A DNA stretch of 8,317 nucleotides. Origin: JANLSE01 sp031362265. GTDB lineage: Bacteria > Chloroflexota > Chloroflexia > Chloroflexales > Roseiflexaceae. Made by a program: the position numbers and the translations under genes. The stretch is from contig JANLSE010000298.1 of the NCBI GenBank assembly GCA_031362265.1, positions 1-8,317 of the forward strand, given 5' to 3'. The notes under the pieces are model-generated. The model made no database searches. It was not told the DNA's origin and saw only the letters and a program-made list of their open reading frames with translations. The first letter of the stretch is position 1. Each line of letters opens with the position of its first letter. Shown piece by piece: positions 1 to 7,674 of the stretch.

Positions 1-565
1 CACTGAGTTTGCTCATTATTTGGGCTTCCCAAGGCTCGACGTTGTTCATTGTCATGGCCCTCGTGCGGTTATTCGAGCGCCATTGCTATGGCTTATTCAA
101 GGGTTAAGCGCTGCCCAGTTGCCCAAGCCACATCAAATGTCGTTGGCTCAAGCAGAGCTCGTGCCAAATCGAGGAAGCGATTGCACTCAACCCGATCCCA
201 GGATGAATTCGGCTGGGACACCAATGACCACACAGGCGACAGATCAGCAGATAGCATGCGTTCGTGAGATTGCTGGCGAGTGCTTCCGCGATTTGGAACT
301 GAACAACATCGTCCTTGCGGTTCGTATCAGCGAAGATCGTCAGGTCGCCGCTGAACAACTCAACCGCGACTACCCAACTTGGGAACATGGGATGACGATC
401 GCGGTGATGCTTGAGTCGCCCTACCTGTCATTTGGCATGATCGAACAGCTCATTGAGCAGTTGCAGGAGCGCCGTGAGCGTTACGGCATTTCGTATCTGA
501 CTTTCTATAGTGAAGACCATCTTGAGATGTGTGCCCCAATCGTTGCTCGTCTGACGGGCAGGTAG
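1..565 (+). pseudogene. decayed 3' part of a luciferase-like (LLM class, F420-type) oxidoreductase gene
   Basis: From about position 224 the frame reads MTTQATDQQIACVREIAGE and ends with RRERYGISYLTFYSEDHLE and a final VARLTGR at 565. This order (ATD..VREIAGE, then QLQERRERYGISY, then a VARL.GR end) is what I know from the C-terminus of LLM-class F420-dependent oxidoreductases, which are usually about 290-330 residues. Upstream, the same frame stays open to the window edge but does not resemble the family. Family-like fragments instead appear in another frame: GLPK at 22-33, and a stretch near 100-150 that vaguely recalls the KR.L.LAA..ADIVGL segment. This suggests at least one frameshift between about 130 and 220. 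If translated at all, a product could start at ATG 203 or 224, but it would lack the TIM-barrel core and should be inactive. The 5' part lies outside the window, so the extent of decay is uncertain. Confidence 0.5.
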
Positions 566-757
566 TGATTGCGGTAGATGACCATCGTTGAATGAGTGAG
601 GAGCTTGGGGTCGCCAGTTGCATGGAGCTTCAACGATGTCGCACATAGTGAGCTTGAGGAAGCGGATTGGTTGAGGTATCTGATGATCCATCCCAACAGT
701 TAGTAACCGATTATAGAGGGCTACGCCGTGATCCACCATCTGTCAGGGGTTGCTGAG

Positions 758-3403
758 TCATGCTGCTGCCGTATAGCTCGCACTTTCCCGTGTTTCGGCA
801 ATGAGATCTTCCAGTGAGAGTGCCCTGCCATCATCCCAAGCCCTCTGGAAAGCAACAGGGTCGAGTGCGGCATGTGCTGTGGCGAGTGTACGCTGATATG
901 AATGGTATTGTTCGGGAGGCCAATCGGGCGGTGGTAACTTTTTTTCTCTACCAAGTGCTTCGACTGCTGCGCACCAACGTACCGCCTTTGATGGGTTGCC
1001 TGCCGCCGCTGCAACACGGGCATGGCCAACGATCCCCTGCCAGATAGCAGCTTCCCAGTCTAGTTCCTGGAAGAGCGTCACACTCTGCGCGAAGAGGAGC
1101 GAGGCCCGTTCAAGCGCGTGATTGTGCAGCAATTCGACCTTCGCCAGATTCTGAAGCGCAAAGCCAAGCGCTTTACGATTATTCATTCTGCGGGCTAGAT
1201 CCACTACCTCGTTCGCGTATTCGGCTGCGGTTGCAATCGCACCAGTATCAAAGTGGACATCCGCCAAGAACAGCAGCGCCCACAACTCGCCACTTTCATC
1301 CTCAAGCTGGCGGTAGAGTACGATGGTTTCCTGCAGCATGGTAATCGCCCGTTCGGGCTCATTCGCAAAGTGCGCCAACCGTCCAAAAGTCCACCAAATA
1401 CTTGTCTGGCCGCGCACATGTCCCGCACGTACCAAAAGTTCAAGGCTCTCTGCGCAGCGCTCCTCGCTCTCGCGATAGCCTCCTTCCTCGAGTATTCCGA
1501 GCTGTCGAATGGCCGTCGCCATGCCGATCGTATCGCCGATCTGTTGATAGATCACAAGGCTCTTCTGGATGTCTATTGTGTCGGTTTCATCGCTCCTATC
1601 AGTCTGTGTTCGGTAGGATACCAAGCTGACCAGTGCGTCCGCCTCGCCTTTGACATCGCCATGTATCCGACTGATGGTAAGGTTCTCCTCGAAGAGTGCG
1701 GGCGCCAGTATCGAATTTCCATCCAGCGCATGATGACCAAGCGCATGCAGTAGTTTCGCCCGTAACACTGTTGGCTCATGTTCAATCACGAGCGCCGCAC
1801 GCAGATACGCTGCGCCCTCGTGCCGATAGCCACGCCAGAGCCAGAACCACGCTAGTGCCAATGAGATGCGCGCCCGACACTGGCGTGCTGCATGGTCATC
1901 CGCATCCCAGGCGAGGGCAGCACGGAAATTGTCATGTTCGATCTGTAGCCGTCGTAGCCACTCTACCTGTTGGGGTTCCCACAGCGCTGGCTCAGCCTGT
2001 TCCGCGAGTTGGAGAAAACTCATGGCATGTCGTCGCTGCATGATCGTGCGCTCATCATGGCTGGTTAACAGCTCGAGCGCGTGTTCACGCACTATTTCAA
2101 GCATCATCCAGCGTGGCGCATCGCCTGGGCCGTTGCTCAGACGCACCAAACTCTTGTCGGTCAAGGCGGCCAGCAATGCTTCAATGTCTGCAATCCCGTT
2201 CGTCTGTGTGTCGGTGTCTGCACAGACCGCAGTTACCGTATGCAGATCCCACCCGCCAGCAAAGACACTCAGCTGACGATACAGGCGCTGCTCCGCAGAA
2301 CTCAGGAGATCGTAGCTCCATGCAATGGTATTGCGGAGGGTCTGCTGGCGCATCGGCAGATCACGTGGACCTCCCGTCAGTAAGGCGAGTCGACTACTCA
2401 ATCGCTCGAGCAAAACGTCGGGCTCAAATAACTTGATCCGCCGCGCAGCCAACTCAATCGTGAGTGGCAATCCTTCAAGCCGCATGCTGATCGCAGCTAC
2501 TGTAGACGCATTCGAGTTGGTTAGGACAAAACTCGGACGGATATCACGTACGCGTGCGACAAACAATTGAACCGCTGCCGATTGCAACAATGTGACAGCT
2601 GAGGGTGCATCCCCGGCGCTTGGCACATTTAGCGGGGATACCGTGAGCTCCTTCTCACCACGTAAGTGTATTACTTCTCTGCTTGTAATCAGAATCGTCA
2701 GCTTTGGTGCAGCCGCAAGTAAATCCGCAACTAGCGTTGCCACGGCTAACACATGTTCAAAATTGTCGAGCACCAGCAACAGGTGCTGCTCACGAAGCAC
2801 ATTCTGCAGGATGACTGCGAGTGGCTGATCTGTGCGCTGCTGTACCCCAATGGCATACGCAATCTGCGATGCGACGAGGTTCGGGTCGGCGATGGACGCG
2901 AGCGGCACAAAGGCCACTCCATCCGCGAAGTGCGCAACCAATTCGGACGCGGCCTGAATGGCCAGCCGAGTCTTGCCTACCCCACCCGGCCCGGTGAGCG
3001 TCACAAGGTGGGTATCTGGATCGCGTATGAGGCTATATACCAAGGCGACATCGTGCTCACGCCCGATCAGTGGCGTCGGCTGCGCTGGCAGGTTGTGTTT
3101 CGGGCGGAGCAGGAAGCGTTGGATGGTCGAGGTCATGGCTGATTCTGGTACCGGTGCTGGAAGCTGATCGACGGTTACCGCAGCGCGGGCAGCCTGGAGG
3201 AAGGCAGCCTGCTCACTGGCAGGGATCGCCAGACAACGCGCAATGCGCTCGGCCATCTGCTTCGAGGGGCGACGCTCGTCGGACTCAATCTTCTTGAGCG
3301 TACCCAGCGCGCAGCCGACCTGGTTGGCGAGCTCGCGTTGGGTCAGGTCGAGCGCCTTACGTCGCCGCCGAATCCAATCGCCAAACGAGTGCAATGGCTC
3401 CAT
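758..3403 (-). CDS. HTH-STAND (NB-ARC-type) ATPase-TPR transcriptional regulator R1
   Basis: This encodes an 881-residue predicted cytoplasmic signal-transduction ATPase. Residues 5-61 form an XRE-type helix-turn-helix (WIRRRRKALDLTQRELANQ, then TLKKIE). Residues 110-330 are the nucleotide-binding domain: Walker A GPGGVGKT at 138-145, Walker B LLLVLDNFEHVL from about 208, LITSRE near 238 and a GLPL motif at 311-314. A winged-helix segment follows (LRNTIAWSYDLL, about 357-368), then an alpha-helical TPR-like region from about 500 to 850. The frame is open to 3703, but I chose ATG 3403. It has a GGAG five bases upstream (3409-3412), it matches the start of the paralogue R2, and upstream residues would cross the shared promoter. 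In this family the TPR half is thought to sense a ligand that triggers ATP-dependent activation. The gene is divergent from small gene S1, 152 bp away. All key motifs are intact, so it looks functional. Its target is unknown. Confidence 0.9.
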   Translation of the reverse strand: MEPLHSFGDWIRRRRKALDLTQRELANQVGCALGTLKKIESDERRPSKQMAERIARCLAIPASEQAAFLQAARAAVTVDQLPAPVPESAMTSTIQRFLLRPKHNLPAQPTPLIGREHDVALVYSLIRDPDTHLVTLTGPGGVGKTRLAIQAASELVAHFADGVAFVPLASIADPNLVASQIAYAIGVQQRTDQPLAVILQNVLREQHLLLVLDNFEHVLAVATLVADLLAAAPKLTILITSREVIHLRGEKELTVSPLNVPSAGDAPSAVTLLQSAAVQLFVARVRDIRPSFVLTNSNASTVAAISMRLEGLPLTIELAARRIKLFEPDVLLERLSSRLALLTGGPRDLPMRQQTLRNTIAWSYDLLSSAEQRLYRQLSVFAGGWDLHTVTAVCADTDTQTNGIADIEALLAALTDKSLVRLSNGPGDAPRWMMLEIVREHALELLTSHDERTIMQRRHAMSFLQLAEQAEPALWEPQQVEWLRRLQIEHDNFRAALAWDADDHAARQCRARISLALAWFWLWRGYRHEGAAYLRAALVIEHEPTVLRAKLLHALGHHALDGNSILAPALFEENLTISRIHGDVKGEADALVSLVSYRTQTDRSDETDTIDIQKSLVIYQQIGDTIGMATAIRQLGILEEGGYRESEERCAESLELLVRAGHVRGQTSIWWTFGRLAHFANEPERAITMLQETIVLYRQLEDESGELWALLFLADVHFDTGAIATAAEYANEVVDLARRMNNRKALGFALQNLAKVELLHNHALERASLLFAQSVTLFQELDWEAAIWQGIVGHARVAAAAGNPSKAVRWCAAVEALGREKKLPPPDWPPEQYHSYQRTLATAHAALDPVAFQRAWDDGRALSLEDLIAETRESASYTAAA

Positions 3404-3463
3404 ACCAGCTCCATCCGACCATGTGCCTGCCAACGGTTGCAGCGTGGAGAGAGTCCTCTTTAT

Positions 3464-3510
3464 CGCCCCTATTGTACCCCAAACGGTCCCCGTCGGATAG
3501 CTCGTCTGTG
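3464..3510. promoter_or_regulatory. overlapping divergent promoters for R1 (minus) and S1 (plus)
   Basis: This 47-bp block aligns without gaps at about 36 of 47 positions with the reverse complement-related block at 4903-4949, in front of the second module. On the minus strand it contains TACAAT (3471-3476), a good -10 for R1, with only a weak -35 (TATCCG) 17 bp upstream. On the plus strand it contains TTGTAC (3472-3477), an 18-bp spacer and GATAGC (3496-3501), a candidate promoter for S1. The S1 -35 therefore lies on the R1 -10, so polymerase could occupy only one promoter at a time. Conservation is seen directly; the promoter roles are inferred. Confidence 0.55.
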
Positions 3511-3555
3511 ATGACATCGCGCAGGAAGAAGTGGATAACCCATGGGAGGGAACCC

Positions 3556-4031
3556 ATGCACACTGACCCGCCGTATGGGCACGCAAGGGTTTGCCACCAT
3601 TGGCGGCGATGGATGTGGCTGGGCGTGATATTGGCGGCATGCGCAGTTGGTAGCCTGCTGCTCTTGCCCGTGTGGCCACCCACCCATCGTGAGGCAGTGG
3701 CAATATTGCTTGAGCGTCACGACCAACCAGCGCGTGAGATTGTGGTCAGCGAGCTCCAGCGTCCGCAATCCGGGAATTGCCTCCTCCACGATTGCCACGA
3801 GCGTGTGGCTTCGGTGATCGTCATTCAGGATCGACCGCTATATGGACGTATGGTAAGCCATGATGGGGAAGGGGCAGTGTGCTCACATTGCCTGCGCTGA
3901 ATATGTACAACGAGCACCTGTCCGATGTGGTGGGGATCAGCCGCTTCCCCAGGACATTCAAAGAATTAGTGCTGGTTGTGCGCACCTGGTTGCGCTCGAC
4001 CATCGCACATCTCTACGGAGGCAAGGGATAA
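3556..4031 (+). pseudogene. small membrane-anchored cysteine protein S1, frameshifted copy
   Basis: ATG 3556 is preceded by GGGAGGG at 3544-3550, five bases upstream. The uninterrupted frame gives 114 residues ending at TGA 3898: a basic N-terminus, one hydrophobic segment (about residues 19-40, WMWLGVILAACAVGSLLLLP), then a predicted extracytoplasmic part. It is clearly homologous to S2, sharing AREIVVSEL versus FRDIIVGEL and YGRMVSHD versus YGRIVCHD. The homology does not stop at 3900. It resumes in another frame from about 3882 with LTLPALNMYNEHLSDV and RFPRTF, matching LTLPALRIYNEGLPDV and RFPRSF of S2, and ends at TAA 4029-4031. A shift near 3871-3886 therefore splits a gene of about 158 codons. 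The third cysteine of the family is also replaced by serine (residue 101). This could be a pseudogene, a sequencing error, or less likely a -1 frameshift; the missing cysteine favours decay. Confidence 0.65.
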
Positions 4032-4367
4032 AGCATCGCATACCGCACAACGTTAAGGCGACAGATAATGAGTCTCTAGCTACTATACGGCCAGCAATCA
4101 CTGAGACGCCTTGGGGCAGTGGACGAGATCCTTACACCCAACAGCCCTCATCTAGCAACCATGTCTCGCATCCAGCTAAGCGCCTGTTGAAGCGATACGG
4201 TGATTTGCGTTACTCAGGGGATTTGGCTTGCCAACATCAGGAACCGACGCAGCACGCAGCATATGACATCTGCACGCGCTCGTCAGTCGCGTACCAGCGT
4301 AGTTCAGGCACGGCTCATGGTTGGGCACACAATGGTCGCTCTTGCTGCGGGCATCATTGATCGAGCC
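4032..4367. other. intergenic region between the 3' ends of S1 and S2, no gene recognised
   Basis: These 336 bp separate two converging small genes. One plus-strand frame stays open across much of the region, but its translation lacks family resemblance, a good start and a ribosome-binding site. Minus-strand frames are broken by stops. I see no strong hairpin followed by a T-run and no terminal inverted repeats, so neither a terminator nor an insertion element can be claimed. It is the junction between the two inverted modules, so any trace of the duplication event would be expected here. Confidence 0.5.
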
Positions 4368-4856
4368 TCACCGCGATGATTGGGGTGATACCATGGCGCG
4401 CAAGGTCGACCATATCCAAGCCCGCGCAACGAGTGCCTTTTCCGCGAAGCTTCGTGGAAATCGTTGTACACCTTCCACGTCTGGCAACCCCTCGTTATAG
4501 ATGCGTAGCGCCGGTAACGTCAGTGAACAGTTGGCCTCGCGATCGTGGCACACAATGCGCCCATAGCTACGCTGCTCTTGAACCACCGTCACGAACGCAA
4601 TCCGTTCGGTGCATGCATGCAGGAAGCAATCGTTGGGAAGTGGTGCCCGTAACTCGCCGACGATAATGTCGCGGAAGGGCACCTCCCGTCGATCAAGCAA
4701 TGTTGCCACTGCTGCGCGATAGCTCTGTGGGCGCGTGGGCATCGGGAGCATGGTAAGCCCACACACCGACACTACGGCAAGCGTAACGCCAGACCACAGC
4801 CATTTCCACCGCAAGCTTCCGACATATCTCAGGCGATGCTTCGTACCAGTGCTCAT
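4368..4856 (-). CDS. small membrane-anchored four-cysteine protein S2
   Basis: This encodes 162 residues of a family I do not recognise. A short basic N-terminus is followed by one hydrophobic segment (about residues 18-38), probably an uncleaved signal anchor. The remaining 120 or so residues should lie outside the cytoplasm. Four cysteines sit there in two pairs: C77 and C82 (CFLHAC), then C103 and C110 (GRIVCHDREANC), a spacing that would suit disulfides. After the last cysteine comes SLTLPALRIYNEGLPDV and a basic, amphipathic C-terminal stretch with RFPRSF. A GTG at 4868 is in frame, but ATG 4856 is chosen because GGAGG lies five bases before it. The gene is divergent from R2 with 134 bp between starts. 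S1 is its close homologue and S3 a distant one. The function is unknown; partnership with the adjacent regulator is inferred from the repeated arrangement only. Confidence 0.75.
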   Translation of the reverse strand: MSTGTKHRLRYVGSLRWKWLWSGVTLAVVSVCGLTMLPMPTRPQSYRAAVATLLDRREVPFRDIIVGELRAPLPNDCFLHACTERIAFVTVVQEQRSYGRIVCHDREANCSLTLPALRIYNEGLPDVEGVQRFPRSFAEKALVARAWIWSTLRAMVSPQSSR

Positions 4857-4902
4857 CCTGCCCTCCACTCCACTCAGGCTGGGAAATACCGCATGAGTAC
4901 AC

Positions 4903-4949
4903 CACAGACGGGCTATACGGAGGGGGACATTTGGTCTACAATAAGGGGG
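4903..4949. promoter_or_regulatory. overlapping divergent promoters for S2 (minus) and R2 (plus)
   Basis: This is the counterpart of the block at 3464-3510. On the plus strand TACAAT (4937-4942) is a good -10 for R2, with a weak -35 (TATACG, 4914-4919) 17 bp upstream. On the minus strand TTGTAG (4936-4941), an 18-bp spacer and TATAGC (4912-4917) make a candidate promoter for S2. The two promoters overlap almost completely and face in opposite directions. A weak -35 for R2 would fit a promoter that needs an activator, possibly R2 itself. The elements are seen in the sequence; their use is inferred. Confidence 0.55.
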
Positions 4950-4954
4950 ACATT
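4921..4954 (+). repeat. direct repeat AGGGGGACATT flanking the R2 -10 element
   Basis: The 11-mer AGGGGGACATT occurs at 4921-4931 and again at 4944-4954. The copies are 23 bp apart, about two helical turns, with the TACAAT element between them. The equivalent place before R1 has degenerate copies with GGGGAC and GGGGCG, 22 bp apart. Tandem half-sites on one face of the helix are a common operator layout, so this is a candidate binding site for the R1/R2 helix-turn-helix domains. Confidence 0.5.
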
Positions 4955-4990
4955 CATGACCCCTGACCGCTGATGCAGTACGGAGATGGT

Positions 4991-7627
4991 ATGGAGCAGC
5001 GCTATTCCTTCGGGTATTGGATCCGGCGGCGGCGTAAGGCGCTCGACCTGACGCAGCGCGATCTGGCCAACCAAGCCGGTTGTGCGCTCGGCACGCTCAA
5101 GAAGATTGAGTCCGATGAGCGCCGCCCCTCGAAGCAACTTGCCGAGCGGCTGGCTACCTGTCTGGCGATCCCTGATGGGGAGCGATTGGCTTTCCTGCGA
5201 GCAGCGCGTGCCGAACTGGCCGTTGACCGGCTCTCTGACACGATGCATGAGCAGACGGTCTCGTTGTTCCCTGCTCACGCCCATCACAACGTACCAATGC
5301 AACTGACCACACTGATTGGACGTGACCAGGATGTGGCGGTGGTCTGTGAGCTACTGCGGAATCCCGACACTCGCCTTGTGACACTCACCGGCACCGGTGG
5401 TGTGGGGAAGACACGCCTCGCCATCCAGGCCGCCACCGAGCTTCGTGATAGCTTCCCCGATGGTGTTGTGTTTATTGAGTTAGCCCCAATCTCCGACCCT
5501 GGCCTTGTAGCCGCGCAGATTGCACACGCACTTGACGTGCAAGAGCACGCCAGTAGACCGCTTGCCGAAACGCTGCAGGATGCACTACGCGAGCGGTGTA
5601 CACTGCTACTGCTAGACAACTTCGAGCATGTGTTGGATGCAGCACCGCTGATAACCACATTACTCGCCACAGCACCTGGGTTGAAGGTGCTCGTTACCAG
5701 CAGAGAAGTGCTGCGCCTACGCAGTGAGAAGGAGCTTCCGGTGCCGCCACTGGAGCTTCCAGCCACGCAGCACGACATGCAGGTAGCAGAACTGATGCAG
5801 TCATCAGCAGCACAGTTATTTGTAGCGCGAGCGCGAGATGTACAACCTGGTTTCGCTGTCACCGACGTAAACGCGCCTATCGTGGCAGCGATCTGTATGC
5901 ACTTGGACGGGTTGCCGCTGGCGATTGAACTGGCTGCCACACGGGTCAAGCTCTTCCCACTCGAGTCGCTCTTGGCGCGGCTGAGTGGTCGACTCGCCGT
6001 GTTAACGGGTGGGCCACGCGATCTCCCCGCGCGCCAGCAATCGCTCCGCAACACGATCGACTGGAGCTATAGCCTTCTGAACCCAGACGAGCAACAGCTC
6101 TTCCGTAGGCTAGGGGTATTCGCTGGCAGTTGGACACTCGAAGCAGCCGAATCGCTGTATGTAGAAGGTACACGATATTCAGAAGACACAGCCAACACGG
6201 TGACAGAGGCGCTTTTGCCGCTCATGTCCTCACTCCTGGATAAGAGTCTGCTGCGACGGCTTGATCAGCCAGACGACGAGCCACGCTTTGCAATGCTGGA
6301 AACGGTGCGCGAGTATGCGTTAGAACGCTTGGCAGAATTTGGCGAATTGGCCGACATACGGCGGCGACATGCGACGTTCTTTCTGCAACTGGCAGAGGCA
6401 GCAGAGCCAGAACTATGGGGACCTGAGCAGGTGGAATGGCTGCGTCGGCTACAGGCAGAGCATGACAATCTGCGTGCCGTGCTTGCCTGGAGTCAAGGCG
6501 ATGGTGAGATCCATGAGATTGGCGCACGCATAGCAATCGCGCTGGCCTGGTTTTGGCTATGGCGTGGCTACCGACACGAAGGTGCGGCATATGTGCGTGA
6601 AGCACTTGTGGAAGAGACCAAGCCGACACTCCTACGTGCCAAGCTCCTGCATGCCCTTGGAATGTTTGCAATGGAGAGCGATGTGAAGCCAGCGCGCGAG
6701 CTCTTTGAAGAGAGCCTCGTCCTCTTCCGCGCCCATGGTGATTTGAGAGGCCAGGCTGATACACTCTACGACTTAGGATGGTTGCCGACGATGCAAGGCA
6801 TCGATGATCCTGCCGCTGCCGGACGATTCGCAGAGAGCCTATCGCTCTATCGGCAGATCGGACATACGCTTGGCATCGCCCGTATTCTTGGAGTAGTAAC
6901 TGATGGCGGTGCCGATAATCAGGAGCGATGCCGAGAAAGTCTCGCGCTCTACCACAGTGTGGGTCATCTGCGCGGTCAAGCGGACGCACTACGCGACCTG
7001 GCACGCATGGCGCATGGCGCTGGCGACCTGACACGCTCGCTCGTGTTGCTCGAAGAGTCATTGAGCCTCTTCCGCCAGCTACAGGACGAAGGTGGAGCGC
7101 TGTGGGCGCTGCTCATCCTGGGCGAGGTGTATTTTGACCGAGAGGAAGTTGCGAACGCGGCGACCTATGTGCAGGAGAGTGTCGATCTAGCCCGCAGACT
7201 GAACGACCGCATGGCGCTCGGTTTTGCCCTTCAGAGCTTGGGCAAGGCAGAGCTGCTCCACAACCAACTGCCAGATCTTGCGCGCCAACATTTTGCCGAG
7301 AGTATCACGATCTTCGAAGAACTGAATATTGACTATGGCGTCTGGCAAGGTATTATTGGCCATGCGCGGGTCGCCGCTACTGTCGGAGCGGCGGACTGGG
7401 CAGTGCGCTGGTGTGCGTCCGTTGAGGCACTGAGCACAGCGCGAGATTGGTCTCCCTCGACGTGGACACCCGAGCAATATCATTGTTACGAGCGTGCCCT
7501 TGCCGCCGCACGCCCAGCACTGGATCATGCCGCCTTCGACGCTGCCTGGGAGACGGGCCGCGCCCTCACCCTAGACCAGGTGATCGCCGAGACACTTACA
7601 GTACAGCTGCACATTGCAGACGGGTAG
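4991..7627 (+). CDS. HTH-STAND (NB-ARC-type) ATPase-TPR transcriptional regulator R2
   Basis: This encodes 878 residues and is a full-length paralogue of R1. Residues 5-61 are the XRE-type helix-turn-helix. The nucleotide-binding domain spans about 107-330 with Walker A GTGGVGKT (134-141), Walker B LLLLDNFEHVL (from 205), LVTSRE (234-239) and GLPL (307-310). A winged-helix segment lies near 350-380 (LRNTIDWSYSLL, then GVFAGSW). TPR-like helices fill about 500-850, with recurring LFEESL, FAESLSLYRQ and LLEESLSLFRQL units. ATG 4991 is preferred over ATG 4973 because GGAG lies five bases before it and R1 has the same context. The DNA-binding part matches R1 at 52 of 61 residues, whereas the TPR part is clearly more diverged, so the two probably read the same DNA site but respond to different signals. 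It is divergent from S2 and converges with S3, 47 bp beyond its stop. All motifs look intact. Confidence 0.92.
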   Translation: MEQRYSFGYWIRRRRKALDLTQRDLANQAGCALGTLKKIESDERRPSKQLAERLATCLAIPDGERLAFLRAARAELAVDRLSDTMHEQTVSLFPAHAHHNVPMQLTTLIGRDQDVAVVCELLRNPDTRLVTLTGTGGVGKTRLAIQAATELRDSFPDGVVFIELAPISDPGLVAAQIAHALDVQEHASRPLAETLQDALRERCTLLLLDNFEHVLDAAPLITTLLATAPGLKVLVTSREVLRLRSEKELPVPPLELPATQHDMQVAELMQSSAAQLFVARARDVQPGFAVTDVNAPIVAAICMHLDGLPLAIELAATRVKLFPLESLLARLSGRLAVLTGGPRDLPARQQSLRNTIDWSYSLLNPDEQQLFRRLGVFAGSWTLEAAESLYVEGTRYSEDTANTVTEALLPLMSSLLDKSLLRRLDQPDDEPRFAMLETVREYALERLAEFGELADIRRRHATFFLQLAEAAEPELWGPEQVEWLRRLQAEHDNLRAVLAWSQGDGEIHEIGARIAIALAWFWLWRGYRHEGAAYVREALVEETKPTLLRAKLLHALGMFAMESDVKPARELFEESLVLFRAHGDLRGQADTLYDLGWLPTMQGIDDPAAAGRFAESLSLYRQIGHTLGIARILGVVTDGGADNQERCRESLALYHSVGHLRGQADALRDLARMAHGAGDLTRSLVLLEESLSLFRQLQDEGGALWALLILGEVYFDREEVANAATYVQESVDLARRLNDRMALGFALQSLGKAELLHNQLPDLARQHFAESITIFEELNIDYGVWQGIIGHARVAATVGAADWAVRWCASVEALSTARDWSPSTWTPEQYHCYERALAAARPALDHAAFDAAWETGRALTLDQVIAETLTVQLHIADG

Positions 7628-7674
7628 CTACACGTAGCGTAATGGGTAATCGATCCCTTTTGCCTATACCACAC

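Noticed and set aside
428..757. Possible small gene on either strand between the oxidoreductase remnant and R1
   Set aside because: A minus-strand frame (428-739) overlaps the remnant, and a plus-strand stretch near 596-703 is short and flanked by stops. Neither has a good start or a recognised family. The 192-bp gap shows nothing I can support.
3404..3703. N-terminal extension of R1 up to 3703
   Set aside because: The extension would overlap the S1 gene and the conserved promoter block, has no counterpart in R2, and the ATG at 3403 has a GGAG at good spacing.
3860..4360. 166-codon plus-strand frame spanning the end of S1 and the intergenic region
   Set aside because: The protein has no recognisable pattern, its first part overlaps the S1 homology in another frame, and no convincing ribosome-binding site precedes it.
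4921..4954. AGGGGGACATT repeats as the end of an insertion sequence
   Set aside because: Similar G-rich repeats can occur at transposon ends, but there is no transposase, target duplication or second end in the window, and a related block precedes R1 in the same promoter position.
5284..7061. Long open frames on the minus strand (5284-6054 and 6222-7061) opposite R2
   Set aside because: They lie wholly inside R2, which has complete domain motifs. Their translations are low-complexity, rich in Ser, Arg and Ala, and resemble no family. They are shadows of codon bias.
7627..7661. Terminator between R2 and S3
   Set aside because: GCTACACGTAGC (7627-7638) and GGG...CCC followed by TTTT (7644-7661) are weak hairpins with very short stems. 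I cannot support a terminator call.
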